Origin: Afipia sp. GAS231
GTDB taxonomy: Bacteria; Pseudomonadota; Alphaproteobacteria; Rhizobiales; Xanthobacteraceae
Reading direction: 5' to 3'
NCBI RefSeq assembly: GCF_900103365.1
Contig: NZ_LT629703.1
Location: 3,162,001-3,226,000, forward strand
DNA: 64,000 nt
Shown here: one piece after another, positions 43,504 through 52,408 of the stretch
How positions within the stretch are numbered: position 1 is the first letter of the stretch
How the letters are laid out: each line of letters begins with the position of its first letter
The notes under the pieces: generated by a model
The model's database searches: none
Seen by the model: the letters and a program-made list of their open reading frames with translations, nothing else
What the model was told of the DNA's origin: nothing
Translations under genes and position numbers: made by a program

Positions 43504-44187
43504 TCAGCCCACGATCCCGCCGACCCACCTCGCGAAAGCGTCCAGCACCTCGTCCATCACCTCGCGATCATTCCGTCCCGAACGCTTCAGCACGTGGAAG
43601 GAATGATCGGCCTCGTCAACAAGATGCAAGGTCGCCACGCGGCTCAACCCTTGAACGACAGGTTCGAGCAGGCTCAATTCCGCCAGCGCGTCGCGCGTCC
43701 CCTGCAGGAACAGCATGGGGATTTTGATATCGGCAAGATGTTTGGCCCGGTCGCTGGAAGGCTTGCCGGCCGGATGCAGGGGAAAGCCCAGAAACGCCAG
43801 GCCGCGAACGCCGGGCAAGGGAGACAGCGCCTGTGCCTGCGACGTCATGCGGCCGCCGAACGATTTGCCGCCGGCGATCAAGGTGAGCCCGGCGCAGCAC
43901 CGCCCGGCCTCCGCCACCGCGGCGCGCACCGCCGCATGCGCGACCGCGGGGGAATCCGGCCGCTTGCTGCCGCTCTCCATATAGGGAAACTGGTAGCGCA
44001 GCGTCGCAATGCCGCGCACGCCGAGACCGGCGGCAATCGTGTCCATCGATGCATGCGCCATGCCGGCGCCGGCCCCGTGCGCGAACACGTAAGCCGCGCG
44101 CGCGTCAGGCGGCCGGATCAGCAGCGCGGAGACCGGAGCAGCATCCGGGATCGCGATCTCGAGCTTTTGCGCGTTAGCGGCATTCAA
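43504..44187 (-). CDS. Alpha/beta hydrolase, KANL3/Tex30-like
   Basis: A TTG at 44187 with GGGAG at the right distance gives 227 residues. The protein has FAHGAGAGMAHASMD, the nucleophile region GGKSFGGRM (Ser in KSFGG) and C-terminal DEADHSFHV, which provides the His. This is the KANL3/Tex30 hydrolase-like fold (PF20408). Enzymatic activity in this family is not established. It is convergent with the SDR gene. Confidence 0.82.
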   Translation of the reverse strand: MNAANAQKLEIAIPDAAPVSALLIRPPDARAAYVFAHGAGAGMAHASMDTIAAGLGVRGIATLRYQFPYMESGSKRPDSPAVAHAAVRAAVAEAGRCCAGLTLIAGGKSFGGRMTSQAQALSPLPGVRGLAFLGFPLHPAGKPSSDRAKHLADIKIPMLFLQGTRDALAELSLLEPVVQGLSRVATLHLVDEADHSFHVLKRSGRNDREVMDEVLDAFARWVGGIVG

Positions 44188-44488
44188 ATCGGCGCCTCCC
44201 GGAATCTGACTTCAAGGATGTGATCTCAAATGTGAGATTTCAGCTATGTTATTGAACGCGCCTGATTCTACATTTCCGGCGCGGCACACGCAAACCAGCC
44301 GCGCCAGGCCGGGACAGCCGGTTTCAACGCCGGCAAAAGCCGCGCAACCGGATTCATGGACAGAAACATGACGCCCTTGTAAGATGGTAATATAGCTCGA
44401 TACACGCCAGAGGCGAAATGCTCTCTGGCGCCCTTTTTTTGATAACAGATGATTTCGCGCCTCGGGCGCAGCGAGACAGGGGCCGGCC
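44188..44488 (+). other. Intergenic region with possible short RNA or attenuator upstream of the diheme cytochrome gene
   Basis: The 301-bp spacer contains a clear terminator at 44405-44440. Because the gene on the left is on the minus strand, the only plus-strand transcripts that could end there begin within this spacer. A GTAATATAG stretch at about 44386 could serve as a -10. No protein of good quality is encoded in it. Confidence 0.45.
44405..44440 (+). terminator. Rho-independent terminator in a leader region
   Basis: CGCCAGAG (44405-44412) and CTCTGGCG (44423-44430) form a perfect 8-bp stem with a 10-nt loop. It is followed by CCC and seven T residues on the plus strand. It ends 48 bases before the ATG of the diheme cytochrome gene. 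Confidence 0.75.
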
Positions 44489-46351
44489 ATGCGTCGCAGG
44501 ACAAAGATTATTATCGCGGTGTTGGTCGCCGCCGGCGCTTACACTTTTTTCAAGGACGACATCGCGCAATTCTGGGACGGGCTTCATGTGAAGCTCGCGG
44601 AATATCCGGCGCCGAAGAATACCAAGTGGCTGAACCAGAATGTCAGCGATAAGGATATCGGCTGGTTCTACCACGCCGACCAGGGGACACGGACCTTCGG
44701 CATCCCCTATGAGTGGTTCATGGCGCTGGAGCAGCCCAGCCTGACGGCGATGCTCTGGTCGGCCGACCCGTTCAGCGATCCGGCCTACCTGGATCGGTAC
44801 GGTTTCATTCCCGATCCCTTCGACAAGAAGGCGCTGCCGATCGGCTTCGCGCATGGCGACGCCATGCTGGATCCAACGGGTGAGCCCTGGCGCAACCCGA
44901 CCAACAAGCAGGATATGACCGGTATCGGCCTGACCTGCGCTGCCTGCCACACCGGCCGGTTCACCTACAAGGACACCGCCGTTATCATCAACGGCGGCCC
45001 GGCGCTGACCGATCTGCTCAAGCTGAAGCAGGGTATCGGCGTCGCATTGTTCGAGACCCGGTATTTACCCGGCCGTTTTGGTCGCTTCGCCAAACGCATT
45101 CTGGGGCCGGATTCGACGCTCGACGAACGCGAAACGTTGAAATACCAGATCGACCAGGTGCTGAACCAGTACAACCAGACCCTCACACTCGAGAAGCGCG
45201 TCGCGTCCCGCAGCATCGAGGAAGGCTACGGGCGGCTCGACGCGCTGAACCGGATCGGCAATCAGGTGTTTTCCATCGACCTGAAGAATCCGGACAACTA
45301 TGCCGGCTCCTCGGCGCCGGTGCATTACCCGCGGATCTGGAACACGCCGTGGTTCGACTGGGTGCAGTATAACGGCTCGATCATGCAGCCGATGGTGCGT
45401 AACGCCGGCGAGTCGCTCGGCGTCTCGTCCGAACTCAATCTCACCGACCCGTCGAAAGGCCTGTTCAAGTCGAGCGTGAATGTGAAAAAGCTTTACGACA
45501 TGGAGGAGATGGTCAAGGGCAAGAACCCGCCGAACCCGAAGGACGGGTTCTCAGGGCTCCAGTCTCCGAAATGGCCCGCCGACATTCTGCCGCCGATCGA
45601 CCAGACGCTGGCTGCAAAGGGCGCCGAACTTTACAAGGATCGTTGTCAGGGATGTCACCGGCCGCCGATCTCGAGCGAGGCCTTCTACGATTTCAACAAC
45701 ACGAAATGGTGGCGGACGAACCAAAACGGCGAGCACGTGATGGTGCTCGAAAACATCCCGATCGATCATGTCGGCACCGATCCCGCGCAGGCCACTGACA
45801 TGATTGCGCGAACGGTCGCGCTTCCCGCCAATCTCGGAATCGACGAGACCGGATTCGCCTTTGCGCTGGGAAAAGTGGTCGAGAAGACCGTCAACTACAT
45901 CTACGACCGGCCGCAACCGCCGCTGGACGAGAACGGCAAGCCGAAACCGCCGCTCAGCGAGGCAGAGCGGCAGCGCCTGGACGGATATATGCCGAACGAA
46001 CTGCGGGGCGAAATGAAATACAAGGTGCGTCCGCTCAACGGCGTTTGGGCGACACCGCCCTATCTCCACAACGCCTCGGTCCCCAGCGTCTACGCGCTGT
46101 TGTCCCCGATCGAGGAGCGGCCGACGAAATTCTATCTCGGTAACCGCGAATACGATCCGGTCAATCTCGGCTACAAGACCGATTACCTCGCCAACGGTTT
46201 TGAATTCGACACCTCGATTCGCGGCAATTCGAACAGCGGGCACCAGTTCCGGAAGGAATACGACAAGGACAAGCCGGTGACGGGAATCATTGGGAAGTAT
46301 CTGGAGCCCAGTGATCGCAAGGCGCTGATCGAGTATCTCAAGACGCTGTGA
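44489..46351 (+). CDS. Diheme c-type cytochrome, peroxidase/RoxA-like
   Basis: The 620-residue protein has an N-terminal membrane anchor (residues 6-20) and two c-type heme sites, CAACH at 150-154 and CQGCH at 386-390. The C-terminal motif GVWATPPYLHNASVPS is shared by diheme cytochrome c peroxidases and the RoxA/RoxB rubber oxygenases. Length and spacing between the hemes are closer to RoxA-type than to classical 330-residue peroxidases. It should be periplasmic and membrane-tethered, with oxidase, oxygenase or peroxidase activity; the substrate is unknown. A terminator lies in its leader. Confidence 0.85.
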   Translation: MRRRTKIIIAVLVAAGAYTFFKDDIAQFWDGLHVKLAEYPAPKNTKWLNQNVSDKDIGWFYHADQGTRTFGIPYEWFMALEQPSLTAMLWSADPFSDPAYLDRYGFIPDPFDKKALPIGFAHGDAMLDPTGEPWRNPTNKQDMTGIGLTCAACHTGRFTYKDTAVIINGGPALTDLLKLKQGIGVALFETRYLPGRFGRFAKRILGPDSTLDERETLKYQIDQVLNQYNQTLTLEKRVASRSIEEGYGRLDALNRIGNQVFSIDLKNPDNYAGSSAPVHYPRIWNTPWFDWVQYNGSIMQPMVRNAGESLGVSSELNLTDPSKGLFKSSVNVKKLYDMEEMVKGKNPPNPKDGFSGLQSPKWPADILPPIDQTLAAKGAELYKDRCQGCHRPPISSEAFYDFNNTKWWRTNQNGEHVMVLENIPIDHVGTDPAQATDMIARTVALPANLGIDETGFAFALGKVVEKTVNYIYDRPQPPLDENGKPKPPLSEAERQRLDGYMPNELRGEMKYKVRPLNGVWATPPYLHNASVPSVYALLSPIEERPTKFYLGNREYDPVNLGYKTDYLANGFEFDTSIRGNSNSGHQFRKEYDKDKPVTGIIGKYLEPSDRKALIEYLKTL

Positions 46352-46392
46352 GGGGGCTGATCGAGCGCCCGTCGGTCGCGTTGCACCCACGC

Positions 46393-46479
46393 CGTCATGC
46401 CCGGGCTTGTCCCGGGCATCCACGTCTTTGGCCGACGCGAAGGAACTCGTGGATGGCCGGGTCAAGCCCGGCCATGACG
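46393..46479. repeat. Palindromic intergenic element (CGTCATGCCCGGGC family)
   Basis: Arms CGTCATGCCCGGGCTTGTCC at the left and ...GCCCGGCCATGACG at the right, with an ATCCACG/CGTGGAT inner pair, form an 87-bp element between convergent genes. It is a second copy of the element at 35227-35316 with a different centre. Confidence 0.9.
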
Positions 46480-46486
46480 AGAGTAG

Positions 46487-47980
46487 TTAAACCATCGGCA
46501 AACTGACCGGCACGCTTTGGGCGTGGTGAAACAGATTGTCTGGATCGTAGTGCTGCTTCACCGCCACCAGGCGCGCGAGATTGCCGCCCCAATAGGCGCT
46601 AGCGTAATCCGGCAAATCCAGATCGCAGTAATTCACGTAAGACGCACCGGGCATGTACGTCCGCATCGCGGCGTAGACATTGGCGACTTGCGCGAGATGG
46701 GCCGGCGTATCGGCCGCGCGGGTCCAGCTCGAATAATACTGGATGCAGTATTGCGTGCCGGCGCGGCGCGGAAACGCCGTGGCGTCTGCGGCAACGTCGG
46801 AAATCTTGCCGCCATAGGAATCGCACAACAGCACGATCCCGCCGGCAGCGACTGGCGCCACCGCCGCCATCATGGCGTCGATGCCGGCGCTGCCGAGCGG
46901 GCTTAGCACGTAGTCGGATTTGGCCTTCATATAGACCTGCTCATAGGCGAGCGGTCCGGCAAAGTGTTTGACGGCGTCGAGAAAGCCGAGCGACTGCACC
47001 GACAGCGGCGAGGATGGCGTCTGCAGCGTCGTCAGCGTTTTCAACTGGCTGCGCAGCGCCGATTCCGAGCCGATCGACTGTCCGATGCAGCGCATGCTGA
47101 TCAGGCCGCCGCCGGCGGGACCGACTTTCATGATCGAGGTGATGGTGGCCGGCGCGCCCGGCGCCCAGGCCTGCCAGGCCGCGAACAATCGCGCGGCGTG
47201 CGCCCGCGATAGTTTCCAGGAGACGCCGAACACCAGCGCCGTGCTCAGCGGGAAGACATTCAGCGTGAACCGCGTGGCAATGCCAAAACTGCCGCCGCCG
47301 CCCCCGCAACAGGCCCAATAGAGATCGGGCTCGGACGCGGCATCGGCCTGCAGCACCTGCCCCTCACTGTCCACGACATTGATCTGCTGCAGGCTGTCGC
47401 AGGTCAGGCCGTGCGAGCGCGCCAACAGACCATGGCCGCCACCCATCACATGACCGGATATGCCGACCGTCGGGCAGCTCCCGGCCTGCAGCGCGAGCCC
47501 TTGCGCGGCGAGCGCCTGATAGATCTGGTACAGCGAAGCGCCGGACCCCGCCGTCACCAGTCCGGCTGATTTGTCGACCGTGATGGTGTCGAGACCGCGG
47601 ACGTCGATCACCACATCGGCGGATTGCGAAAAGCCTTCGTAGGAATGGCCGCCGCAGCGGACGGAAAAGTTCAAATTGTTTTCGCGGACCCAGTCGACCA
47701 TGACGGTAACCGCATGTTCGGTCTTGCAGACCGCGCGCAGCGCCGGATTCAATCGGGTGCGAATATTGGCCGCCGCCAGATAATCAGCGTAATGCGCGTC
47801 CGAAGGCTTCAGGAAAAGCACGTCGCCGGCCGGAAGATTCGGCAATGGCGGCAATGGCGCCGCTTGTGCTGCCATCACGGGTGCGGCGACGCTGGCCAGC
47901 GCGAAGGTGGCGGACGGCGCCGCCTCGGCGGGCGAGAATTCATCGACACGAAGCGGATGTTCCACGAAATCCTCCCGCAA
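46487..47980 (-). CDS. FAD-linked oxidase with BBE domain (berberine-bridge-type), likely bicovalent flavin
   Basis: The 497-residue protein has an N-terminal segment with an Ala-rich hydrophobic stretch that may be a twin-arginine-free signal. An FAD-binding PCMH domain (about 75-250) follows, and the BBE domain at the C-terminus ends NYCDLDLPDYASAYWGGNLARL. His112 in CGGHSYEGFS and Cys169 in GSCPTVGISGHVMGGGHG occupy the positions that carry the 8-alpha-histidyl and 6-S-cysteinyl bonds in bicovalent flavoenzymes. These enzymes oxidise sugars, alcohols or amines, passing electrons to O2. Substrate unknown. It is convergent with the cytochrome gene. Confidence 0.85.
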   Translation of the reverse strand: MREDFVEHPLRVDEFSPAEAAPSATFALASVAAPVMAAQAAPLPPLPNLPAGDVLFLKPSDAHYADYLAAANIRTRLNPALRAVCKTEHAVTVMVDWVRENNLNFSVRCGGHSYEGFSQSADVVIDVRGLDTITVDKSAGLVTAGSGASLYQIYQALAAQGLALQAGSCPTVGISGHVMGGGHGLLARSHGLTCDSLQQINVVDSEGQVLQADAASEPDLYWACCGGGGGSFGIATRFTLNVFPLSTALVFGVSWKLSRAHAARLFAAWQAWAPGAPATITSIMKVGPAGGGLISMRCIGQSIGSESALRSQLKTLTTLQTPSSPLSVQSLGFLDAVKHFAGPLAYEQVYMKAKSDYVLSPLGSAGIDAMMAAVAPVAAGGIVLLCDSYGGKISDVAADATAFPRRAGTQYCIQYYSSWTRAADTPAHLAQVANVYAAMRTYMPGASYVNYCDLDLPDYASAYWGGNLARLVAVKQHYDPDNLFHHAQSVPVSLPMV

Positions 47981-48206
47981 TTGACGAAACCTATTTCACA
48001 ACCTCCAGTATAGAGCCGGCTCCGCGGCGAGATCATGACCTGCTTCACATTCCGCCCGATGGGACGACGGCCTTGCAGGCGGACATGTCAGCCCAGCGCG
48101 GTTGCGATTGACCCCCGGCGCGCTTTCGGTTGTTCTATGTTCGCGGATGTGGCCGAACGGATCGCATCACGACAACAACAAGAACAATTCGATACGGAAA
48201 CGCACC

Positions 48207-49952
48207 ATGACCGGCACCACCAATGGTCACTCTCGTCAGCCCGAGACCGGCGCGGTCTTTGACGCCGTCATCGTCGGCGCAGGCTTCGCCGGCCTCTACA
48301 TGCTGCACCGCCTTCGCGGACTCGGCTTTACCGCACGGGTCTATGAAGCCGGGGGCGGTGTCGGCGGCACCTGGTACTGGAACCGGTATCCGGGCGCGCG
48401 CTGCGACGTCGAGAGCATGCAGTATTCGTTTTCGTTTTCCGAAGAGCTCGATCAGCAGTGGAACTGGTCGGAGAAATACGCGCCGCAGCCGGAGATCCTT
48501 AGCTACGCCAATCATGTCGCCGACCGCTTTGATCTGCGCCAGCACATTCAATTCGACACCCGCGTCACGTCAGCGACTTTCGACGAAACCGCAAAGTGCT
48601 GGCAGATCGAAACTGGTCGCGGCAACAAGGTTTCCGCCAAATTCTGTATCATGGCGGTCGGCTGCCTGTCGGCGGCCAATCACGTGCCGTTCAGGGGACG
48701 CGAAGATTTTCGCGGGCCTCTCTATCACACCGGCGAATGGCCGCATCAGGGCGTGGACTTCACCGGACTTCGCGTCGGCGTCATCGGCACCGGCTCGTCG
48801 GCGATCCAGTCGATCCCGATCATCGCGCAACAGGCGTCACACCTGACCGTGTTCCAGCGTACCGCGACCTATTCGGTGCCGGCCTGGAACGCAAAACTGA
48901 CGCCGGAATACCGTGACGCGATCAAGGCCGATTACCCGGCCCTCCGCGCCAAGGCGCGGGCGCGGCCGACCGGGTTCTATTTCCCGTTCAACATGAAGCC
49001 CGCGCTGGAAGCCTCGCCGGAAGAGCGCGAGCAGCAATATGAGGAAGCCTGGGAGCGTGGCGGGCTGCCGTTCCTCGGCGCCTATGGCGACCTGTTGTTC
49101 GAGAAGGCCGCCAACGACACCATCGCCGACTTCGCGCGCAACAAGATCCGCGCCATCGTGAGGGATCCCGCCACCGCCGAACTGCTGTGCCCCGACAATG
49201 TGTTCGGCTGCAAGCGCCTGTGCGTCGATACCGGATACTTCGAAACCTACAACCTCGCACATGTGAAACTGGTCGATGTCTCCAAGACGCCGATCGAGCG
49301 CTTCACCGCTGATGGCGTCGAAGTCAACGGGTCGGAATACAAGCTCGACGCCATCGTCTGCGCCACCGGCTTTGCCGCGATGACCGGCTCGTTCGACCGG
49401 ATCAAGATCACCGGCCGCAACGGGCAGACGCTGGCCGAGAAATGGCGCGCCGGGCCGCGCGCCTATCTCGGCGTCGCGACGACAGGCTTTCCCAACCTGT
49501 TCACGATCACCGGGCCGGGCAGCCCGTCGGTACTGGCCAGCATGATCCAGGCGATCGAACAGCATGTCGACTGGATGGCCGACTGCATCGCGCACGTGCG
49601 CGACATTGGCGCCGCAACCATCGAACCGGTGCAGGCCTCCGAGGACAAATGGGTCGAGCATGTCAACGAAGTTTCAAAAGTGTCGCTGCGGTCGACCTGC
49701 AGCTCCTGGTATGTCGGCGCCAACATTCCCGGACGGCCGCGCGTGTTCATGCCCTATATCGGCGGCTTCCCGGTCTATGTGCAAAAGTGCAACGAGGTCA
49801 TGAGCAACGGCTTTGAAGGCTTTGTTATCGAAGGCGCGGCTGCCAGCAACGAGGCGCCGCGCGTGCGGCTGACCGAACGATGGCGCGTGCCGCTCGACAT
49901 CGACGTGATCTCGCCCGCCGCCATCGCCGCGCGGCGGGTGCCGGTGGTGTGA
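48207..49952 (+). CDS. Baeyer-Villiger monooxygenase (cyclohexanone monooxygenase-like)
   Basis: The ATG at 48207 gives 581 residues. The first Rossmann motif GAGFAG is at 24-29, the BVMO fingerprint FRGPLYHTGEWPH at 168-180 and the second motif GTGSSA at 194-199. These are diagnostic for type I Baeyer-Villiger monooxygenases, which insert oxygen next to a ketone using NADPH and O2 to give esters or lactones. The gene 63 bp downstream encodes an HSL-type esterase. That enzyme could hydrolyse the ester product, a common pairing in ketone degradation. Confidence 0.92.
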   Translation: MTGTTNGHSRQPETGAVFDAVIVGAGFAGLYMLHRLRGLGFTARVYEAGGGVGGTWYWNRYPGARCDVESMQYSFSFSEELDQQWNWSEKYAPQPEILSYANHVADRFDLRQHIQFDTRVTSATFDETAKCWQIETGRGNKVSAKFCIMAVGCLSAANHVPFRGREDFRGPLYHTGEWPHQGVDFTGLRVGVIGTGSSAIQSIPIIAQQASHLTVFQRTATYSVPAWNAKLTPEYRDAIKADYPALRAKARARPTGFYFPFNMKPALEASPEEREQQYEEAWERGGLPFLGAYGDLLFEKAANDTIADFARNKIRAIVRDPATAELLCPDNVFGCKRLCVDTGYFETYNLAHVKLVDVSKTPIERFTADGVEVNGSEYKLDAIVCATGFAAMTGSFDRIKITGRNGQTLAEKWRAGPRAYLGVATTGFPNLFTITGPGSPSVLASMIQAIEQHVDWMADCIAHVRDIGAATIEPVQASEDKWVEHVNEVSKVSLRSTCSSWYVGANIPGRPRVFMPYIGGFPVYVQKCNEVMSNGFEGFVIEGAAASNEAPRVRLTERWRVPLDIDVISPAAIAARRVPVV

Positions 49953-50015
49953 ACGATCATTGCTGGCGCGCAAGGCGCGACCTATGGTGCACCCCCGTCC
50001 CACGCGAGGCTCTCC

Positions 50016-50978
50016 ATGACGACGCCGCTCGATCCCGTTATCGCCCAAATCATTCCGCTGTTGCCGCTACGAGATCCTGACAACATGACGCCGCAGAGCG
50101 CCCGCGACGCGCTCAGCGCGCTGGCCGCCGCGCGCGCGGCGGTGCCGCCGCCACCGGTGACGAGCGCGGAAGCGATCGAGGTAAAGGGCGCCGCCGGACC
50201 GCTCGCGGCGCGGCTCTATCGTAACTCAACCGGCAAATCGCCGACCGTGGTGTTCTTTCATGGCGGCGGCTGGGTCGCCGGCGATCTCGCAACCCATGAC
50301 CGGCAGGCGCGACTGCTGGCGATCGAGACCGGCGCGGTCGTGATCTCCGTCGACTACCGCCGCCCGCCCGAAGTGCGCTTTCCCGGCGCGTTCGAGGATG
50401 CCTTTGCTGCGACCAAGGACGTCATCGCACGCATCGCCGAGTTCGGCGGCGATGCTGCGCGCGTCGGCGTTTCCGGCGACAGCGCCGGTGGCAATCTGGC
50501 GGCGGCCACCGCGATTGCCTGCCGCGACGCCGGCATCAAACTCGCGGGACAGTTGCTGGTCTATCCCGTCACCGACGTCGTCGGAAATTTCGCCGACACG
50601 AAAGAAAACGCGCGCTTTCCATCGCGTAACGAGAACGCCGAAGGTTATTTTCTGTCACGCGCGGTGATGGAATGGTTTTGCGGCCATTATCTCGCCAATC
50701 GGTCTGACGGTACCGACTGGCGTGTCTCGCCGCTGCGCGCGAAAAACCTCGCAGGCCTCGCGCCCGCCGTCGTGACCACGGCGTGGTTCGATCCCCTGCG
50801 CGACGAAGGCAAGGCCTATGCGGATGCACTCGCCGCCGCCGGCGTCCCGACAAAGTATCATCATGGCGCTGGTCTGATTCACGGCTATTTCGGCCTCGGC
50901 GAAGCCTCCGAGACCGCCAAGCGTGAGGCACAGGCTGCACGCGCCGATTTCAAGACGTTGCTGGACAAGGGCGCGTAG
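50016..50978 (+). CDS. Alpha/beta hydrolase, hormone-sensitive-lipase (HSL) family esterase
   Basis: The 320-residue enzyme has the oxyanion motif HGGG at 82-85 and the nucleophile elbow GDSAGG with Ser156. Asp259 in FDPLRDEG and His289 in LIHGYF complete the triad, as in HSL/Est esterases. It hydrolyses short-chain carboxyl esters in the cytoplasm. It is 63 bp downstream of the Baeyer-Villiger monooxygenase on the same strand, and a role in hydrolysing that enzyme's ester or lactone product is inferred. Confidence 0.92.
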   Translation: MTTPLDPVIAQIIPLLPLRDPDNMTPQSARDALSALAAARAAVPPPPVTSAEAIEVKGAAGPLAARLYRNSTGKSPTVVFFHGGGWVAGDLATHDRQARLLAIETGAVVISVDYRRPPEVRFPGAFEDAFAATKDVIARIAEFGGDAARVGVSGDSAGGNLAAATAIACRDAGIKLAGQLLVYPVTDVVGNFADTKENARFPSRNENAEGYFLSRAVMEWFCGHYLANRSDGTDWRVSPLRAKNLAGLAPAVVTTAWFDPLRDEGKAYADALAAAGVPTKYHHGAGLIHGYFGLGEASETAKREAQAARADFKTLLDKGA

Positions 50979-51056
50979 GCACCGAAGAAGAATGGCGACG
51001 CCGCGCTACGCGCGCGTGCAGAAGTCGCATGATACTCACGTGAGGTTCCAATTCCG

Positions 51057-52253
51057 ATGAATCAATCCACTGGTCCACTCGCCGGCATCCAGGTTCTGGA
51101 TCTCACCAGCGTGCTGTTCGGCCCTTACGCGGCGCAGATGCTGGGCGATTGGGGCGCCGACGTCATCAAGGTCGAGCCGCTGACGGGAGATACCTGGCGA
51201 TATACCGGCCAGTTTCGTAACCGCGGCATGAGCGGACAGTTCATGGCGGTCAACAGGAGCAAACGCAGCCTGGCATTGGATCTGAAGCATCCCGATGGGA
51301 AGGCGACGTTGCAGCGGCTGATCGCCAAAGCCGACGTGCTGCTGTCCAACATCCGCCCGGCGGCGTTGGCGCGGCTCGGCTTCGGTTACGAGGATTGCCA
51401 CAAGCTCAATCCGCGGCTGGTCTATGCCGCCGCGACCGGCTTCGGGCAGGACGGCCCGTGGGCCGCCCGTCCGGCCTTCGATGAGATCATCCAGGCGAGC
51501 TCCGGCTTCGCATCCTCCATGGGCAGCGACGAGGAGCCCGCTTTCGTTCCGAGTCTCGTCGGCGACAAGATCTGCGGATTGGCGATGGCCGGCGCGATAT
51601 CGGCGGCGCTGGTACACCGCGAGCGTACCGGCAAAGGGCAGATGGTCGAGATCCCCATGCTCGAGACCATCGCCGCCTTTAACAGCATCGAAATGCTCGG
51701 CGGTCATGCCTTCGTTCCGCCGATCGGACCAGCCGGCTACAAGCGCATGAAGGAGCGGCGTCCCGTGCGCACCAGGGACGGCTGGTTGACGATGCTGCCC
51801 TACTCCGGCGACAACTGGTGCGAATTTTTCGAAGCCGTCGGGCATCCCGAATGTATCGAAGACTTTGCGGTCCGCGATCCCGTCGCGCGCGGCCAGAATA
51901 TCGACCGCATCTACAACAAAATGGCCGAGATCGCACTGACCCGCACCACGGCCGAATGGGAAGAGTTGTTGCTGCGGATCGATGTGCCGCATGCCGCCTT
52001 TGCAAAAGTCACCGAGATCGCAGAGCAACCGCACCTCAAGGCTGTCGAGATGTTCCCGACGCTTGACCATCCGACCGAAGGAGCGATCAGGCAGGCGCGT
52101 CCCTCTGCCCGGTTTTCGGAAAGTCCCGCCGCCATTCAGTGCATGGCGCCGCGGCTCGGCGAACACTCGCAGGCGGTCTTGCGGGAAGCCGGCCTCAGCG
52201 ATGACGACATCGCTTCGCTGGTCGAACGGAAGGTGGTTGGGATTTCGAGCTAG
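51057..52253 (+). CDS. CaiB/BaiF-type (class III) CoA transferase
   Basis: The 398-residue protein opens GPLAGIQVLDLTSVLFGPYAAQMLGD, typical of class III CoA transferases. It has the catalytic Asp170 in LVGDKICG and the small-domain PFQP-like region replaced by TMLPYSGDNWCEFFEAVGHPE. It moves CoA between carboxylic acids. It lies 78 bp after the esterase and may belong to the same ketone-degradation transcript. It is the last gene before the predicted island boundary. Confidence 0.92.
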   Translation: MNQSTGPLAGIQVLDLTSVLFGPYAAQMLGDWGADVIKVEPLTGDTWRYTGQFRNRGMSGQFMAVNRSKRSLALDLKHPDGKATLQRLIAKADVLLSNIRPAALARLGFGYEDCHKLNPRLVYAAATGFGQDGPWAARPAFDEIIQASSGFASSMGSDEEPAFVPSLVGDKICGLAMAGAISAALVHRERTGKGQMVEIPMLETIAAFNSIEMLGGHAFVPPIGPAGYKRMKERRPVRTRDGWLTMLPYSGDNWCEFFEAVGHPECIEDFAVRDPVARGQNIDRIYNKMAEIALTRTTAEWEELLLRIDVPHAAFAKVTEIAEQPHLKAVEMFPTLDHPTEGAIRQARPSARFSESPAAIQCMAPRLGEHSQAVLREAGLSDDDIASLVERKVVGISS

Positions 52254-52292
52254 AACTGGATCGCCGGCTTATTGGGCTTGCACGATCGGAAA

Positions 52293-52317
52293 TGGCGATC
52301 CCGGCATGGCTCGAACA
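52293..52317 (-). repeat. 3' fragment of tRNA-Arg(CCT): candidate attachment-site copy
   Basis: The 25 bases match the last 25 nt of the tRNA-Arg gene at 60058-60134, including the encoded CCA, with one mismatch (52309 versus 60074). The adjoining CGGAAA is also shared (52287-52292 and 60051-60056). The copy is in direct orientation relative to the intact tRNA and has no other tRNA parts attached. Confidence 0.75.
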
Positions 52318-52408
52318 AGCCGCGGTCACACCGGAACGCCTTCGAGGGAAAGCGATCCGGCGTGGATACCGGTCTTGTGCGAAGATACCGCCTCAACCGA
52401 TCAGCGCA

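Noticed and set aside
44212..44504. Minus-strand frames of 78-92 codons across the cytochrome leader
   Set aside because: They overlap the terminator and the start of the cytochrome gene, and show no ribosome-binding site or domain.
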